Shown here: positions 25,392 to 34,779 of the stretch, in pieces
Numbering within the stretch: the stretch's first letter is position 1
Layout: the number at the start of each line of letters is the position of its first letter
Assembly: GCA_947074195.1 (NCBI GenBank)
Contig: CAMTOS010000012.1
Coordinates: 1 to 46,737, forward strand
Direction: 5' to 3'
Length of the DNA: 46,737 nt
Source: an uncultured Bacteroides sp.
GTDB taxonomy: Bacteria > Bacteroidota > Bacteroidia > Bacteroidales > Bacteroidaceae
The notes under the pieces: model-generated
The model's database searches: none
What the model was told of the DNA's origin: nothing
What the model saw: only the letters and a program-made list of their open reading frames with translations
Made by a program: the position numbers and the translations under genes

Positions 25392-25432
25392 ACAAAGGCA
25401 GCTTTTCAATAAAGGCTGCCTTTGTCATTTTT
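25392..25432 (+). terminator. Rho-independent terminator of pgk
   Basis: ACAAAGGCAGC (25392-25402) pairs perfectly with GCTGCCTTTGT (25415-25425), followed by CATTTTT. Confidence 0.85.
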
Positions 25433-25495
25433 GTCGGTATTCATGAAAAAACAGGAATGTTCCGGCTATAATTTAACTTTATAAGCATTTGGCAT

Positions 25496-25503
25496 TATTT
25501 TTG
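25496..25503 (+). promoter_or_regulatory. -7 box for TPR protein gene
   Basis: TATTTTTG, consensus match, 35 bp before the ATG at 25538. Confidence 0.6.
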
Positions 25504-25537
25504 TGATATCAAATTTGAATTTATTAAGAGACGCGTT

Positions 25538-27730
25538 ATGAATGAAAAAGAGATAAACGGACAATACAAATATATTCTTCAGCTTATAAATCAGAAAAGA
25601 TTAAAAGAGGCTTTGACCCAACTGGATTCATTCCTTTATAATAGTACGGTTTATGATCTTCGATTACAACTTGAACAGGTACAAACTTCTTATCAGTATA
25701 TGCTTAATTATCTGAAAGACGGTATTGAAGATAGTGAACGTATTAAACTTTATAATAAGTTATTATGTCAGGCCATTGCTATAGCTGATCAGGCCCGCTT
25801 ATATATGCTGGATGATATTTCAACGCAACTATATCATTCAATGCGTCGAAAGAATGTACATACTTCCACCCCTTATATTATGGGTAATTTAATTACTCAA
25901 CTCGAAAGTTTCCATGATGATTTATCGATTGGCTCATTATTCTCTCGTGAAAAGAAAGAGGAAATATTAAAGAATCATGAGGAGGTGTTGCGCCAGCTTT
26001 TTATGGATGTTTGGACCAATGCTGACTGGAGCACAGAGCAACAATCGAAGGCATCTTATTTGCTTGAATCAGATTTAATTCCTGCCAATGCCAAATGTAT
26101 TTTCACAAGCGGTGTGACTTTAAGTGTTATCAATTGCTTTGATATCAATAAGGTAAACTGGTTGTTTGAAGCTTATCAGAATAAAGATGAATTGGTGGCT
26201 CAACGTGCATTGATTGGCTTGGTTTTTATCTTTCACCTTTATGCCAACCGCATTCAGTTTTATCCTGAAATGGCAACCCGCTTTGAGGTTGTTGCCGGGG
26301 TGAAGCCATTAAAAGATGACTTATCGCGCATTTACAAACAAATATTGATGTGTCAGGAAACTGATAAGATTGATAGAAAGATGCGTGAAGAGATTATTCC
26401 CGAAATGATAAAGAATGTACCTAAAATGGATCAGCTGCGTTTCGATATGGATGAAGATGAGAGTAGCGAAGGCAATCCGGATTGGGAGAATCTACTCGAT
26501 AAACCAGGAATTGGTGATAAACTTCGCGAAATGAACGAACTCCAGATGGAAGGAGCTGACGTGCAAATGAGTACATTTTCAAGCCTGAAAGGATTCTCTT
26601 TTTTCCGTGAAATTCATCATTGGTTTTATATATTTGACAAGCTTCAACCTGATGTAGAAAAGATTCTGGCACAGGAAGAAAGCGAAAGCAAAATGTTTAA
26701 TCTTATTCTTGAAACGGGTGTTTTTTGTAATAGTGATAAATATTCATTGCTATTTATTATGCAACAATTGCCTGCATCGCAAAGAAAAGCTGTGTTCAGC
26801 CAACTCACCGAACAGCAACTGGAGCAGTTTATGGATTCATCTGAAGCGACCAGCTTTAAAAAGCTATCAGAACAACCTCAGGTTATCAGCAATCAATACC
26901 TGCAAGACCTTTACCGTTTCTTCAGACTAAGCTATTATCGTACCGAATTTACTTCGATGTTTAAAGAAACTTTTGATCTTCAGAATTTACCTGTACTCAA
27001 AGATTATCTGAAGAACGAAGAGACGCTACTTGGACTGGTTGATTTTTATATCAAGAATGAGCACTGGAGCAAAGCCGCGGATATTTGCCGCGAGATAATT
27101 GGTTTAAGTGGCCTGAAAAGCAGTCAGGCAGATCTTTACCAGAAACAGGGATATGCTTATCAGAAGATGGGTAATATCGATAAAGCGCTCGATGCCTATA
27201 TCAAAGCCGATACCATACAGCCGGATAGTTTATGGACCAATCGCCATATTGCGACTTGCTATCGCTTGAAAAGAGATTACAAGAATGCATATGAGTGGTA
27301 CAATAAAGTTTTAGAATCGACTCCTGATAATCATCAAATCATCTATTTCACCGGAAGTTGTCTGGCTGAATTAGGACAATATGAAGAAGCGATGAAATAT
27401 TTCTTCAAGCTCGATTATCTGAAAAATGATTCTGTTAAAGCCTGGAGAGGTTTAGTTTGGTGCTCTTTCGTGACCGGTAAACTGGAACAAGGAATGAAAT
27501 ATTGCAAGAAGATATTCGAAGGCAATCCTACAGCTACCGATTTTCTGAATGCAGGCCACATAGCTTGTTGCTCGAAATCGTATGAAGAGGCAGCCTCTTA
27601 TTACAGAAAAGCTATTGAAATGCTGAAAGATAAAGAACAGTTTCTTCAGCTTTTTGAAAACGATAAAAAATATCTGATTAAACAAGGTGTAGCGGAAGAC
27701 GACTTGCCGCTGATCATTGATTTAATCTAA
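25538..27730 (+). CDS. Large tetratricopeptide-repeat protein
   Basis: 730 residues, no signal peptide or transmembrane segment, so probably cytoplasmic. Residues 1-500 are helical and unassigned. From about 510 to 690 there are TPR units, for example the stretch with ADLYQKQGYAYQKMGNIDKALD followed by ALYIKAD-like residues, then NAYEWYNKVLES and YEEAASYYRKAIEML. TPR domains are protein-interaction scaffolds; no enzymatic motif is visible. It has its own promoter and a terminator, with no operon partner. It looks like a conserved Bacteroidales gene of unknown function. Confidence 0.85.
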   Translation: MNEKEINGQYKYILQLINQKRLKEALTQLDSFLYNSTVYDLRLQLEQVQTSYQYMLNYLKDGIEDSERIKLYNKLLCQAIAIADQARLYMLDDISTQLYHSMRRKNVHTSTPYIMGNLITQLESFHDDLSIGSLFSREKKEEILKNHEEVLRQLFMDVWTNADWSTEQQSKASYLLESDLIPANAKCIFTSGVTLSVINCFDINKVNWLFEAYQNKDELVAQRALIGLVFIFHLYANRIQFYPEMATRFEVVAGVKPLKDDLSRIYKQILMCQETDKIDRKMREEIIPEMIKNVPKMDQLRFDMDEDESSEGNPDWENLLDKPGIGDKLREMNELQMEGADVQMSTFSSLKGFSFFREIHHWFYIFDKLQPDVEKILAQEESESKMFNLILETGVFCNSDKYSLLFIMQQLPASQRKAVFSQLTEQQLEQFMDSSEATSFKKLSEQPQVISNQYLQDLYRFFRLSYYRTEFTSMFKETFDLQNLPVLKDYLKNEETLLGLVDFYIKNEHWSKAADICREIIGLSGLKSSQADLYQKQGYAYQKMGNIDKALDAYIKADTIQPDSLWTNRHIATCYRLKRDYKNAYEWYNKVLESTPDNHQIIYFTGSCLAELGQYEEAMKYFFKLDYLKNDSVKAWRGLVWCSFVTGKLEQGMKYCKKIFEGNPTATDFLNAGHIACCSKSYEEAASYYRKAIEMLKDKEQFLQLFENDKKYLIKQGVAEDDLPLIIDLI

Positions 27731-27734
27731 AACA

Positions 27735-27773
27735 AAAAACTTCCCTTGCAATCGTGTTGTAAGGGAAGTTTTT
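27735..27773. terminator. Bidirectional terminator between TPR gene and maf
   Basis: A perfect 13-bp stem, AAAAACTTCCCTT (27735-27747) and AAGGGAAGTTTTT (27761-27773), with A- and T-runs on the two sides. It can serve both convergent transcripts. Confidence 0.85.
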
Positions 27774-27794
27774 CTTTTAATGAACAACTATAGC

Positions 27795-28379
27795 TTAGTT
27801 GATTCGCTTTAATTCTGTGTATAATCGCTGAATAGGCAATCCCATGATATTATAGAAACTACCAACTATTTTTTCAACGGCAACATAACCAATCCACTCC
27901 TGGACTCCGTAAGACCCGGCCTTATCCATCGGTCTATAATGATCTACATAATATTCGATTTCATCATCTGATAAATGAGCAAACGTTACTTCTGAAGTTG
28001 CAGAAAAGTGCTTTTGCCATTCTTTGGTAGTCAGACAAACACCGGTAATAACCAAATGCGTTGCACCCGATAGTTTATGAAGCATTGCTTTTGCGTCTTC
28101 ACTATCTTCCGGCTTACCCAAAACCTCTCCGTCCTTCCAAACAATTGTATCGGCAGTAATAATCAATTCATCATCTTTCATGATATCACGATAAGCATTT
28201 GCTTTATTTACAGAAATATGTACCGGTATATCTTCTTTATTCAGATCGACAGGGAATGATTCATCAATATCGGGAAGAGTTTTAACGACATAATCAATTC
28301 CCAGACCCGATAATAATTCCTTGCGACGTGGTGAATTGGAAGCAAGGATAATATTGTACTTCTTTAAATTATCTAACAT
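27795..28379 (-). CDS. maf: Maf family nucleotide pyrophosphatase
   Basis: 194-residue Maf/HAM1-like enzyme that hydrolyses non-canonical or pyrimidine nucleoside triphosphates such as dTTP/UTP, a housekeeping role. Signatures are the N-terminal ASNSPRRKELLSGLG, the ADTIVW block, EVLGKPEDSEDAKAMLHKLSG, and SYGVQEWIGYVAVEKIVGSFYNIMGLP at the C-terminus. Length is normal. Substrate preference is inferred from family only. It is the last gene of a five-gene minus-strand operon, beginning 18 bp after the KdsC-like gene, and ends at a bidirectional terminator. Confidence 0.95.
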   Translation of the reverse strand: MLDNLKKYNIILASNSPRRKELLSGLGIDYVVKTLPDIDESFPVDLNKEDIPVHISVNKANAYRDIMKDDELIITADTIVWKDGEVLGKPEDSEDAKAMLHKLSGATHLVITGVCLTTKEWQKHFSATSEVTFAHLSDDEIEYYVDHYRPMDKAGSYGVQEWIGYVAVEKIVGSFYNIMGLPIQRLYTELKRIN

Positions 28380-28397
28380 AATTATATCTTTTAGTAA

Positions 28398-28919
28398 TTA
28401 CCATCCGAAAGCTTCGGCGGACATCCATTTGCCCTGCGTTTTCATAACTTGCTCAATAACATCGCGACCGCAACCATAACCTCCGTTAGCATGAGAAATA
28501 TATTTAACGATGGATTTCACCTCGAATGCTGCGTCACGCGGACAACAGGATAGTCCACATTGCTTTAAAACTTCAAGATCAGGAATATCATCACCCATAT
28601 ATAAAATTTCATCATCGCTCAACCCGTGTTTATCGCGGAAATCATGGTAATCATGAATCTTTATGGAGGAGCGCATATAAATATCGGTTACACCGAGTGC
28701 AAAAAAACGCTGATAAACTGCTTCAGAATTACCGCCGGTAATGATGGCAATATGTAATCCCTTCTTTACAGCCAACTGAATGGCATATCCGTCTTTGATA
28801 TTAACGGTACGCATTGGTTCGCCGGATGGATGCAAGGATACTACATCGGCACTCAACACTCCATCTACATCAAAAACCAGAGCTTTGATTTTTTTCAAAT
28901 CATAATTAATAGTACTCAT
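28398..28919 (-). CDS. KdsC-like HAD phosphatase (KDO 8-phosphate phosphatase)
   Basis: 173-residue HAD-superfamily phosphatase of the C0 (capless) type. The nucleophile loop FDVDGVLS has Asp17 and Asp19, motif II is IITGGNS, and motif IV is [11 protein letters not shown]. This matches KdsC, which removes phosphate from KDO 8-phosphate for lipopolysaccharide synthesis; related YrbI-type enzymes act on other sugar phosphates, so the substrate is not certain. It sits between maf and the DUF2520-like gene with gaps of 18 and 3 bp. The adjacent order DUF2520-kdsC-maf is one I recall from Bacteroidales. Confidence 0.92.
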   Translation of the reverse strand: MSTINYDLKKIKALVFDVDGVLSADVVSLHPSGEPMRTVNIKDGYAIQLAVKKGLHIAIITGGNSEAVYQRFFALGVTDIYMRSSIKIHDYHDFRDKHGLSDDEILYMGDDIPDLEVLKQCGLSCCPRDAAFEVKSIVKYISHANGGYGCGRDVIEQVMKTQGKWMSAEAFGW

Positions 28920-28922
28920 ATT

Positions 28923-29723
28923 CTATTTATTCGTATGATGCTCTAAAATACTTTTACTTAAATCCTGATATATTTTTGCCAATTCAGGCTGTTGGGCAAG
29001 CATCTTTAAATGTTCATTCATCACAGCCTCATCATTGCGTTTGGCCGGACCAGTCTGCGCATCAAAGGGATGCAGAGTCTTCACCTTACCTGCGGTTTCT
29101 TCGATTAAAGGCAGCATTACATCAAAAGAAAGATTGTTTTTCTCGAGCAACTCAGCCGTCAATGCATACATATGGTTGGCGAAATTACAAGCAAAGACAG
29201 CTGCAACATGTAACTTCTTTCGCTGATCGGAAGTAGCTTGATGAACATTAGAAGAAATAGCAGAGGCCATAGTAAGCAACATTTCTGTATTTTCAGCATT
29301 GTTTGATTCAATAAATATCGGGATAACCGAGAAATCGACTTCACGCTGTTTACTGAAAGTCTGCATGGGATAAAAAACACCATAATTTGAGGCATAGCCT
29401 TTCCAGACATCTACAGAAACAGTCCCTGCGGTATGTACAAACAAGGCATTCTTATTCTTGTTTGCCACAATCTGAGGCAATAGTTCCAAAAAAGCAGAAT
29501 CAGTAAGAGATATGATGTATAAATCTGCATCGTTTACAACATCAGCCAACTGATTGGTATAAGTAGCATCAATTTTATTTGCCAGCGTTCTGGCAGCCTC
29601 AATTGTACGGCTATAGACTTGCCCGATATGATATCCATGTTTATATAATGCACCGGCTAAATGAGTAGCCAGATTTCCGGCACCAATAAAAACGATGGTT
29701 CGGGGTTTTAAAATATCATTCAT
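28923..29723 (-). CDS. Rossmann-fold DUF2520-family protein
   Basis: 266 residues from the ATG at 29723. An upstream extension would run through the previous gene. The N-terminal dinucleotide-binding motif TIVFIGAGNLATHLAGAL (about 9-26) marks a Rossmann domain, and the C-terminal half (for example HVAAVFACNFANHMYALTAELL and ETAGKVKTLHP) fits the DUF2520 domain. The fold resembles ketopantoate reductase or pyrroline-5-carboxylate reductase, and automatic annotations often call it an oxidoreductase; the reaction is unknown. The start overlaps the stop of the membrane-protein gene by 4 bp (ATGA), so translation is coupled. Confidence 0.85.
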   Translation of the reverse strand: MNDILKPRTIVFIGAGNLATHLAGALYKHGYHIGQVYSRTIEAARTLANKIDATYTNQLADVVNDADLYIISLTDSAFLELLPQIVANKNKNALFVHTAGTVSVDVWKGYASNYGVFYPMQTFSKQREVDFSVIPIFIESNNAENTEMLLTMASAISSNVHQATSDQRKKLHVAAVFACNFANHMYALTAELLEKNNLSFDVMLPLIEETAGKVKTLHPFDAQTGPAKRNDEAVMNEHLKMLAQQPELAKIYQDLSKSILEHHTNK

Positions 29724-30052
29724 CTTGTAGTTAAGAAATAGAGGATTCCACCAACAATTAAAAGTACTAAGGGCAAAAGGTAAGCGGATACTGCACCAAG
29801 AAGGGAAACAACCATTCCGAAATTCATAATGAGCCAAAGGGTAAGCAGAATAATGCCGACCGATTTATCTTTCTTGAAAAACAGGAAGATAATGCCGGAA
29901 AACAAAATATAGTTATCTTTCTGCATCACCCATTCCATTCCTAATGATCGAAAAGGGATAATCTTATTAATCAGCATCAATGCACCAATGACAAGAAGAG
30001 TTAATGCGGCGGCTTTATAGGTATCGCGGTTATTAGTAGACTTTGCAGCCAT
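29720..30052 (-). CDS. Small multi-pass membrane protein
   Basis: 110 residues with a short basic N-terminus and about four hydrophobic stretches (near residues 13-30, 46-60, 65-85 and 88-107). I do not recognise a catalytic motif. The pattern of paired short helices resembles LiaF- or DUF5668-type membrane domains, but this is only a resemblance. It is wedged between the nitroreductase gene (2-bp gap) and the DUF2520-like gene (4-bp overlap), so it belongs to the operon. Its place suggests an envelope role shared with its neighbours, not an established function. Confidence 0.75.
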   Translation of the reverse strand: MAAKSTNNRDTYKAAALTLLVIGALMLINKIIPFRSLGMEWVMQKDNYILFSGIIFLFFKKDKSVGIILLTLWLIMNFGMVVSLLGAVSAYLLPLVLLIVGGILYFLTTR

Positions 30053-30054
30053 TC

Positions 30055-30591
30055 TTATTGTCCCCCGAATTTATTAATATGGACTTTTTCCCATTGCAGA
30101 TGCTCTTCATCGAAAGGTTTTCTATCCATTCCTTTATGTCCTAAAGCAATAATAGAAAGTACCTGCAATTGCAATGGAATATCGAGCACTCCATGTACAA
30201 ACTCATCGGAAGTCATACCTGTTGCAGTAAAGCGTTCGCGAATCTGAATCCAGCAACTGCCTAATCCAAGATCTTCGGCCTGAAGCTGAATAAATGCCGA
30301 GGCAATAGAAGCATCTTCAATCCAGACATCACTTGCCAGCGGATCGGCCACTACAACAATCGCCATTGCAGCATCCGAAAGAAAAGACGATCCATGCTCT
30401 TTACAATGTGATAAAGTTTTGAGTGTTTCTTTATTATCAACTGCAATAAATTGCCAGGCATTCGTGCGTTTTGATGAAGGTGACATCAATGCAGCTTTTA
30501 GCAAAGTAACGACTTGTTCCTGAGTAAGTTCTTCGGTTGTATATTTACGCATGCTGCGTCTGTTTTTTATGAGTTCACTGAAATTGTCCAT
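30055..30591 (-). CDS. Nitroreductase-family flavoprotein
   Basis: 178-residue FMN-dependent oxidoreductase. The N-terminal RRSMRKYTTEELT is the FMN-phosphate contact of this family, with SPSSKRTNAWQFIAVD next, and GLGSCWIQIRER / IIALGHKG near the end. Members reduce nitro groups, quinones or act as iodotyrosine-like dehalogenases; the substrate is not deducible. It is the first gene of the operon, with a consensus promoter 33-40 bp upstream. It is divergent from the GNAT gene, with 153 bp between the two starts. Confidence 0.92.
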   Translation of the reverse strand: MDNFSELIKNRRSMRKYTTEELTQEQVVTLLKAALMSPSSKRTNAWQFIAVDNKETLKTLSHCKEHGSSFLSDAAMAIVVVADPLASDVWIEDASIASAFIQLQAEDLGLGSCWIQIRERFTATGMTSDEFVHGVLDIPLQLQVLSIIALGHKGMDRKPFDEEHLQWEKVHINKFGGQ

Positions 30592-30623
30592 AATAATATC
30601 ATTTCTTAATTATCGATTAAGGG

Positions 30624-30631
30624 CAAAGATA
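30624..30631 (-). promoter_or_regulatory. -7 box for the nitroreductase-maf operon
   Basis: Minus-strand TATCTTTG, perfect consensus, giving a leader of about 28 nt. Confidence 0.65.
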
Positions 30632-30730
30632 ACATTAAAAGCACATTCAAATAAATAAGAGACAAACATTTTCAATGCTTAATCGTTCAATAAATTAAAC
30701 GAAACCTGATTCTAAATCCATCGATTTTCA

Positions 30731-30738
30731 TAAATTTG
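30731..30738 (+). promoter_or_regulatory. -7 box for the GNAT gene, almost on its start codon
   Basis: TAAATTTG ends 6 bp before the ATG at 30745. Transcription would then begin within a few bases of the start codon, giving a leaderless or nearly leaderless mRNA. Confidence 0.5.
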
Positions 30739-30744
30739 CCACAC

Positions 30745-31728
30745 ATGGCCTTAAAGTTAACGACATATCGCAAAGGAAGTAATTTACCGGAATTGCCTGG
30801 TGAAAATATATTTCATTCAAATGACCTTTTTAAGGTTTATGCCGAAACTGCAGGTTATACTCCGATTCTCATTGTTGCCTCTTTCGACGGTGTGGTTACG
30901 GCTAAAATTCTTGCCGGAATCCGGACAAAGCATATTTTTCTGCCTCCTTTCTTTTTTCATCGATGCATCATCTTTGGCAATGGAGAGTATTTCATTGAAG
31001 AATCGAAACGTGAAGATATTTTCGGTGAAATGCTGAATCATCTGACGAAAGAGATTTTCCGTGAATCGTTCATGATTGAGTTTCGTAATCTGAATAATTC
31101 ACTTTTCGGCTATAAATATTTCAGAGAGAATGACTACTTCCCCATTAACTGGTCAAGAGTTAGAAACTCTTTGCATAGTCAATCAAGAGCCGATGAGCGG
31201 ACAAGTCCTTCGCGCAACAGACAAATAAAAAAAGGGCTGAAGAATGGAGCCGTTATAGAAGAGGTGAATACATTAAACGATGTCAGAGCGTTTGCAAAAT
31301 TGCTTCATAAGGTCGATAATTCTTTCTTTCGCTCTCATTATCCAAACACAGAATTTTTTGAAAGTGTATTCAAAGATATGATTGATAAACAAGAAGCTAA
31401 GTTATTTATAATAAGATATAAAGAAAAGATCATTGGAGGATCACTTTGTTTTTACTCTGGGAAAAATGCCTGTTTACGGTTTTCGGGTGGTATGCGAAAA
31501 AGGTACGCCATGCAATATCCCGGAGTACTGGCGGCTTGGGCGGCATTAAAGGATGCTTTCGATCGTGGATATGAGCACTTTGAATTCATGGACGTCGGAC
31601 TTTCTTTTAAACATCATGGTTACCGCGATTTTGCATTACGATTCGGAGGAAAACAAAGCAGCACACGTCGTTGGTTTTGCTTCAGATGGAAATGGTTAAA
31701 TAAATTATGTATCAAACTATACGTTTAG
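30745..31728 (+). CDS. GNAT/FemAB-like acyltransferase
   Basis: 327 residues from the ATG at 30745; an in-frame TTG 9 bp upstream is part of the promoter box. The layout, two GNAT-like halves with the second around 190-320 (KLFIIRYKEKIIGGSLCFYSG, then the acceptor region PGVLAAWAALKDAFDRGYEHFEFMD), resembles FemAB or peptidoglycan-bridge acyltransferases and the broader acetyltransferase family. Acyl donor and acceptor are unknown. The C-terminus is strongly basic and aromatic (RRWFCFRWKWLNK). It may be co-transcribed with the TonB-dependent receptor that begins 43 bp downstream. Confidence 0.82.
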   Translation: MALKLTTYRKGSNLPELPGENIFHSNDLFKVYAETAGYTPILIVASFDGVVTAKILAGIRTKHIFLPPFFFHRCIIFGNGEYFIEESKREDIFGEMLNHLTKEIFRESFMIEFRNLNNSLFGYKYFRENDYFPINWSRVRNSLHSQSRADERTSPSRNRQIKKGLKNGAVIEEVNTLNDVRAFAKLLHKVDNSFFRSHYPNTEFFESVFKDMIDKQEAKLFIIRYKEKIIGGSLCFYSGKNACLRFSGGMRKRYAMQYPGVLAAWAALKDAFDRGYEHFEFMDVGLSFKHHGYRDFALRFGGKQSSTRRWFCFRWKWLNKLCIKLYV

Positions 31729-31771
31729 ACTCTTTTTTCCGTTATAACTAAATATCTGAAATTTGGTTATA

Positions 31772-34168
31772 ATGACATTTCGACTCTATATACTCACCTT
31801 ACTACTATTAATATCTGCATCCGCATTTGCTCAGGAAGTGAAAATCGGCGGAACAATTGTCGATGAAAACGGCGAACCGGTAGAACTGGCAACGATCCGT
31901 ATCGAAGGAACCGGAATCGGGACAATCAGTAACCTGAAAGGACGCTATTCTCTGAAATTTTCTTCCCGTGATACAGTTACCGTTATCTACTCCATGATCG
32001 GTTATAATACCCGAAAACGTACGCTGGTTAATCCACAAGGAAATATCAGCATTAATATGACACTGCCTGCATTAGGGTATGAACTTGGTGAAGTAACCGT
32101 AACCGAATCGCGCCGGCAGACCAATACTGTTCAGAACATAGATATTTCGGCTAATAAGATGATGCCGGATGCTTCGGGTGGTAATATCGAATCGATTATT
32201 GCTACACAGGCAGGTGTTAGTTCGAATAATGAACTTAGTTCTCAGTATAATGTCCGCGGAGGTAGTTATGATGAGAATCTGGTCTATGTAAATGGTATCG
32301 AGGTGTATCGTCCTCTACTAATACGTTCGGGACAACAGGAAGGCTTAAGCTTTATCAACCCTGATATGGTTTCGAATGTAGGGTTTTCATCCGGAGGCTT
32401 TGAGGCCCGTTATGGCGATAAAATGTCATCGGTACTTGATATTACCTACAAACGCCCGACAAGTTTTGAAGCGTCTGCTTCAGTGAGTCTTTTAGGAGGT
32501 TCGGCTTATGTAGGTGTAGGCAATGATAAATGGTCGTGGACAAATGGTGTGCGGTATAAAACGAACCGTTATCTTCTGGGTACGCTGGATACAAAAGGTG
32601 AATATGATCCAAGCTTTGTCGATTATCAAACCTATTTCACCTGGAATATTTCAAAGAAGTTCGAAGTAGGTTTTATTGGAAATATCTCGCAAAACAAGTA
32701 TCAGTTCAAACCAGCCGACCGTTCCACCCGCTTTGGTACGCTTGAAACACAAAGGGAATTCAAGGTATATTTTGATGGTCAGGAAAAAGATTTATTCCGT
32801 ACTTTCTTTGGTGCTGGTAACCTGACGTATAAACTCAACGAATATAACAATTTCACTTTCCAGGCATCAGCTTTCAGAAGTAAAGAGCAAGTAACCTATG
32901 ACATCATGGGACAATACTGGCTCAATGACTCAGACGAATCAAGTAACAGTGAAGATGGTGATATTGTAGGAGTTGGCAGCTACATGGAGCATGCCCGCAA
33001 TTATCTGACAGCTGATGTTCAAAGCTATTCGCTAACTGGTTTCCACCAGAAAAGCAGTCATACTATTCGCTGGGGGCTGGAGTATAAGTTCGAACAGATA
33101 AATGAGCGTCTGCGCGAATGGGAAATGCGTGATTCGGCCGGTTATTCCTTGCCCCATGTACCAAACGGTCCCGAGCTGATTTATTCACTGACCTCACGCA
33201 ATAAGATTTCAAGTAACCGACTATCGTTTTATGCTCAGGACAGTTATCGTTTTCGTTCATCGATGGGATTGTTTACATTGACTGCCGGTGTGCGCGGTAG
33301 TTACTGGACCTGGAATAAAGAGTTCATATTCAGTCCCCGTGCTTCTCTTGCGCTTATTCCCGAATTTAACGAAGGCTTTACGTTCAGAGTAGCATCAGGT
33401 ATTTATTATCAATCACCCTTCTATAAAGAATTCCGGCAACTTATGCTCGAAGATGAAATGTGGGTAGTCAATCTGAACAAAGACATCAAATCGCAACGCT
33501 CTATACAGTTTGTCGTCGGTGGTGACTATAGCTTCAAGGCTGTAGGCCGACCTTTCAAATTCTCCGCAGAATTTTATTATAAAGCATTGAGCAATCTTAT
33601 TCCTTATGACGTAGATAATGTCCGCATCAATTATTATGGTGAAAACATTGCAAAAGGATATGCTACCGGAATCGATATGAAAATCTTCGGCGAATTCGTG
33701 CCCGGGACTGATTCATGGCTGAGTATTTCATGGATGAAAACCCAGGAAAAAATTGAAGGACGATGGTTGCCAAGACCTACAGATCAAAGCTATAACGTTT
33801 CATTATATTTCACAGATTATTTTCCGGGAAGCACTAAATGGAAAATGAATCTGAAAGGAACAATTGCCGGCGGATTACCTTTCGGTCCACCTCATGGTGG
33901 ACGTGAAGGAGCTGTATTTCGTACCCCTTCCTATAAACGTGTAGACATAGGTATGTCGCGCATCCTGTTTAATAACACAGACCGTCATATTACAGGTTTC
34001 GGACGAAATTTAAAGAGCGTCTGGTTAGGGCTTGATGTATTTAACTTACTAAATATTAATAACGTTAATTCTTATTATTGGGTGACCGATGTGAGCAACA
34101 ATCAGTTCGCTGTTCCCAACTATTTAACCTCCCGTCAGATCAATGTGAGACTGATGATTGACTTCTAA
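31772..34168 (+). CDS. TonB-dependent outer-membrane receptor
   Basis: 798 residues from the ATG at 31772 (an in-frame TTG 9 bp upstream is less likely). A signal peptide (ending SASAFA) is followed by a carboxypeptidase-regulatory-like domain (VKIGGTIVDENGEPVELATI, about 23-100). Next come the plug (IESIIATQAGVSSNNELSSQYNVRGGSYDENLVYVNG, about 140-180) and a 22-strand-type barrel ending in Phe. Such receptors import large ligands using TonB energy. No SusD-like partner is adjacent, so this is not a classic SusCD pair; substrate unknown. The upstream gap is only 43 bp, so it is either co-transcribed with the GNAT gene or has a very short leader. Confidence 0.93.
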   Translation: MTFRLYILTLLLLISASAFAQEVKIGGTIVDENGEPVELATIRIEGTGIGTISNLKGRYSLKFSSRDTVTVIYSMIGYNTRKRTLVNPQGNISINMTLPALGYELGEVTVTESRRQTNTVQNIDISANKMMPDASGGNIESIIATQAGVSSNNELSSQYNVRGGSYDENLVYVNGIEVYRPLLIRSGQQEGLSFINPDMVSNVGFSSGGFEARYGDKMSSVLDITYKRPTSFEASASVSLLGGSAYVGVGNDKWSWTNGVRYKTNRYLLGTLDTKGEYDPSFVDYQTYFTWNISKKFEVGFIGNISQNKYQFKPADRSTRFGTLETQREFKVYFDGQEKDLFRTFFGAGNLTYKLNEYNNFTFQASAFRSKEQVTYDIMGQYWLNDSDESSNSEDGDIVGVGSYMEHARNYLTADVQSYSLTGFHQKSSHTIRWGLEYKFEQINERLREWEMRDSAGYSLPHVPNGPELIYSLTSRNKISSNRLSFYAQDSYRFRSSMGLFTLTAGVRGSYWTWNKEFIFSPRASLALIPEFNEGFTFRVASGIYYQSPFYKEFRQLMLEDEMWVVNLNKDIKSQRSIQFVVGGDYSFKAVGRPFKFSAEFYYKALSNLIPYDVDNVRINYYGENIAKGYATGIDMKIFGEFVPGTDSWLSISWMKTQEKIEGRWLPRPTDQSYNVSLYFTDYFPGSTKWKMNLKGTIAGGLPFGPPHGGREGAVFRTPSYKRVDIGMSRILFNNTDRHITGFGRNLKSVWLGLDVFNLLNINNVNSYYWVTDVSNNQFAVPNYLTSRQINVRLMIDF

Positions 34169-34267
34169 AATAAATTGCAGAAATATTTCCATATTATTTA
34201 ATAATTACTTTTCTTTGTGCTGTTTATACAAAATAAAGATACTGTTTAAGCATTAAATAATTTGATT

Positions 34268-34672
34268 ATGAAAATCTCACACATTGAACATTTAGGGATT
34301 GCCGTGAAAAGCATCGAAGAGGCTCTTCCTTATTACGAGAATGTTTTAGGTCTTAAATGTTATAACATTGAAACCGTTGAAGATCAGAAAGTAAAAACAG
34401 CTTTTTTGAAAGTTGGCGATACTAAGATCGAACTTCTCGAACCAACTTCACCCGAAAGTACTATCGCTAAATTCCTTGAAACAAAAGGTCCTGGTTTCCA
34501 CCACATTGCATTCGCTGTTGAAGATGGCGTTGCCAATGCACTTGCTGAGTGTGAAGCTAATGGTATCCGCGTAATCGACAAAGCTCCACGTAACGGTGCT
34601 GAAGGTCTTAAAATCGCTTTCCTTCACCCGAAATCAACTCAGGGTGTACTTACCGAACTTTGCGAAGATTAA
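34268..34672 (+). CDS. mce: Methylmalonyl-CoA epimerase
   Basis: 134-residue glyoxalase/VOC-fold enzyme converting (2R)- and (2S)-methylmalonyl-CoA. Family signature segments are the start KISHIEHLGIAVKSIEEALPYYENVLG, TKIELLEPTSPES, GPGFHHIAFAVED and the C-terminal GVLTELCED, which carry the metal-binding His and Glu residues. I start at the ATG at 34268, since the track's longer form begins with a TTG 6 bp upstream that would add only two residues. First gene of the methylmalonyl-CoA decarboxylase operon. Codon use is of the highly expressed type. Confidence 0.96.
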   Translation: MKISHIEHLGIAVKSIEEALPYYENVLGLKCYNIETVEDQKVKTAFLKVGDTKIELLEPTSPESTIAKFLETKGPGFHHIAFAVEDGVANALAECEANGIRVIDKAPRNGAEGLKIAFLHPKSTQGVLTELCED

Positions 34673-34779
34673 TACACGAGATTCTATAAACAACTATTAT
34701 TGTATGATTCTTAGGGAGATTACCCACTTTGGTCGTTTCTTTAAGCTTCTTACTAAAACCTTTAAATTACAATATAATC

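Noticed and set aside
31763..34168. SusC/SusD pair
   Set aside because: The receptor is single; no SusD-like lipoprotein follows it and the next genes are the methylmalonyl-CoA set.
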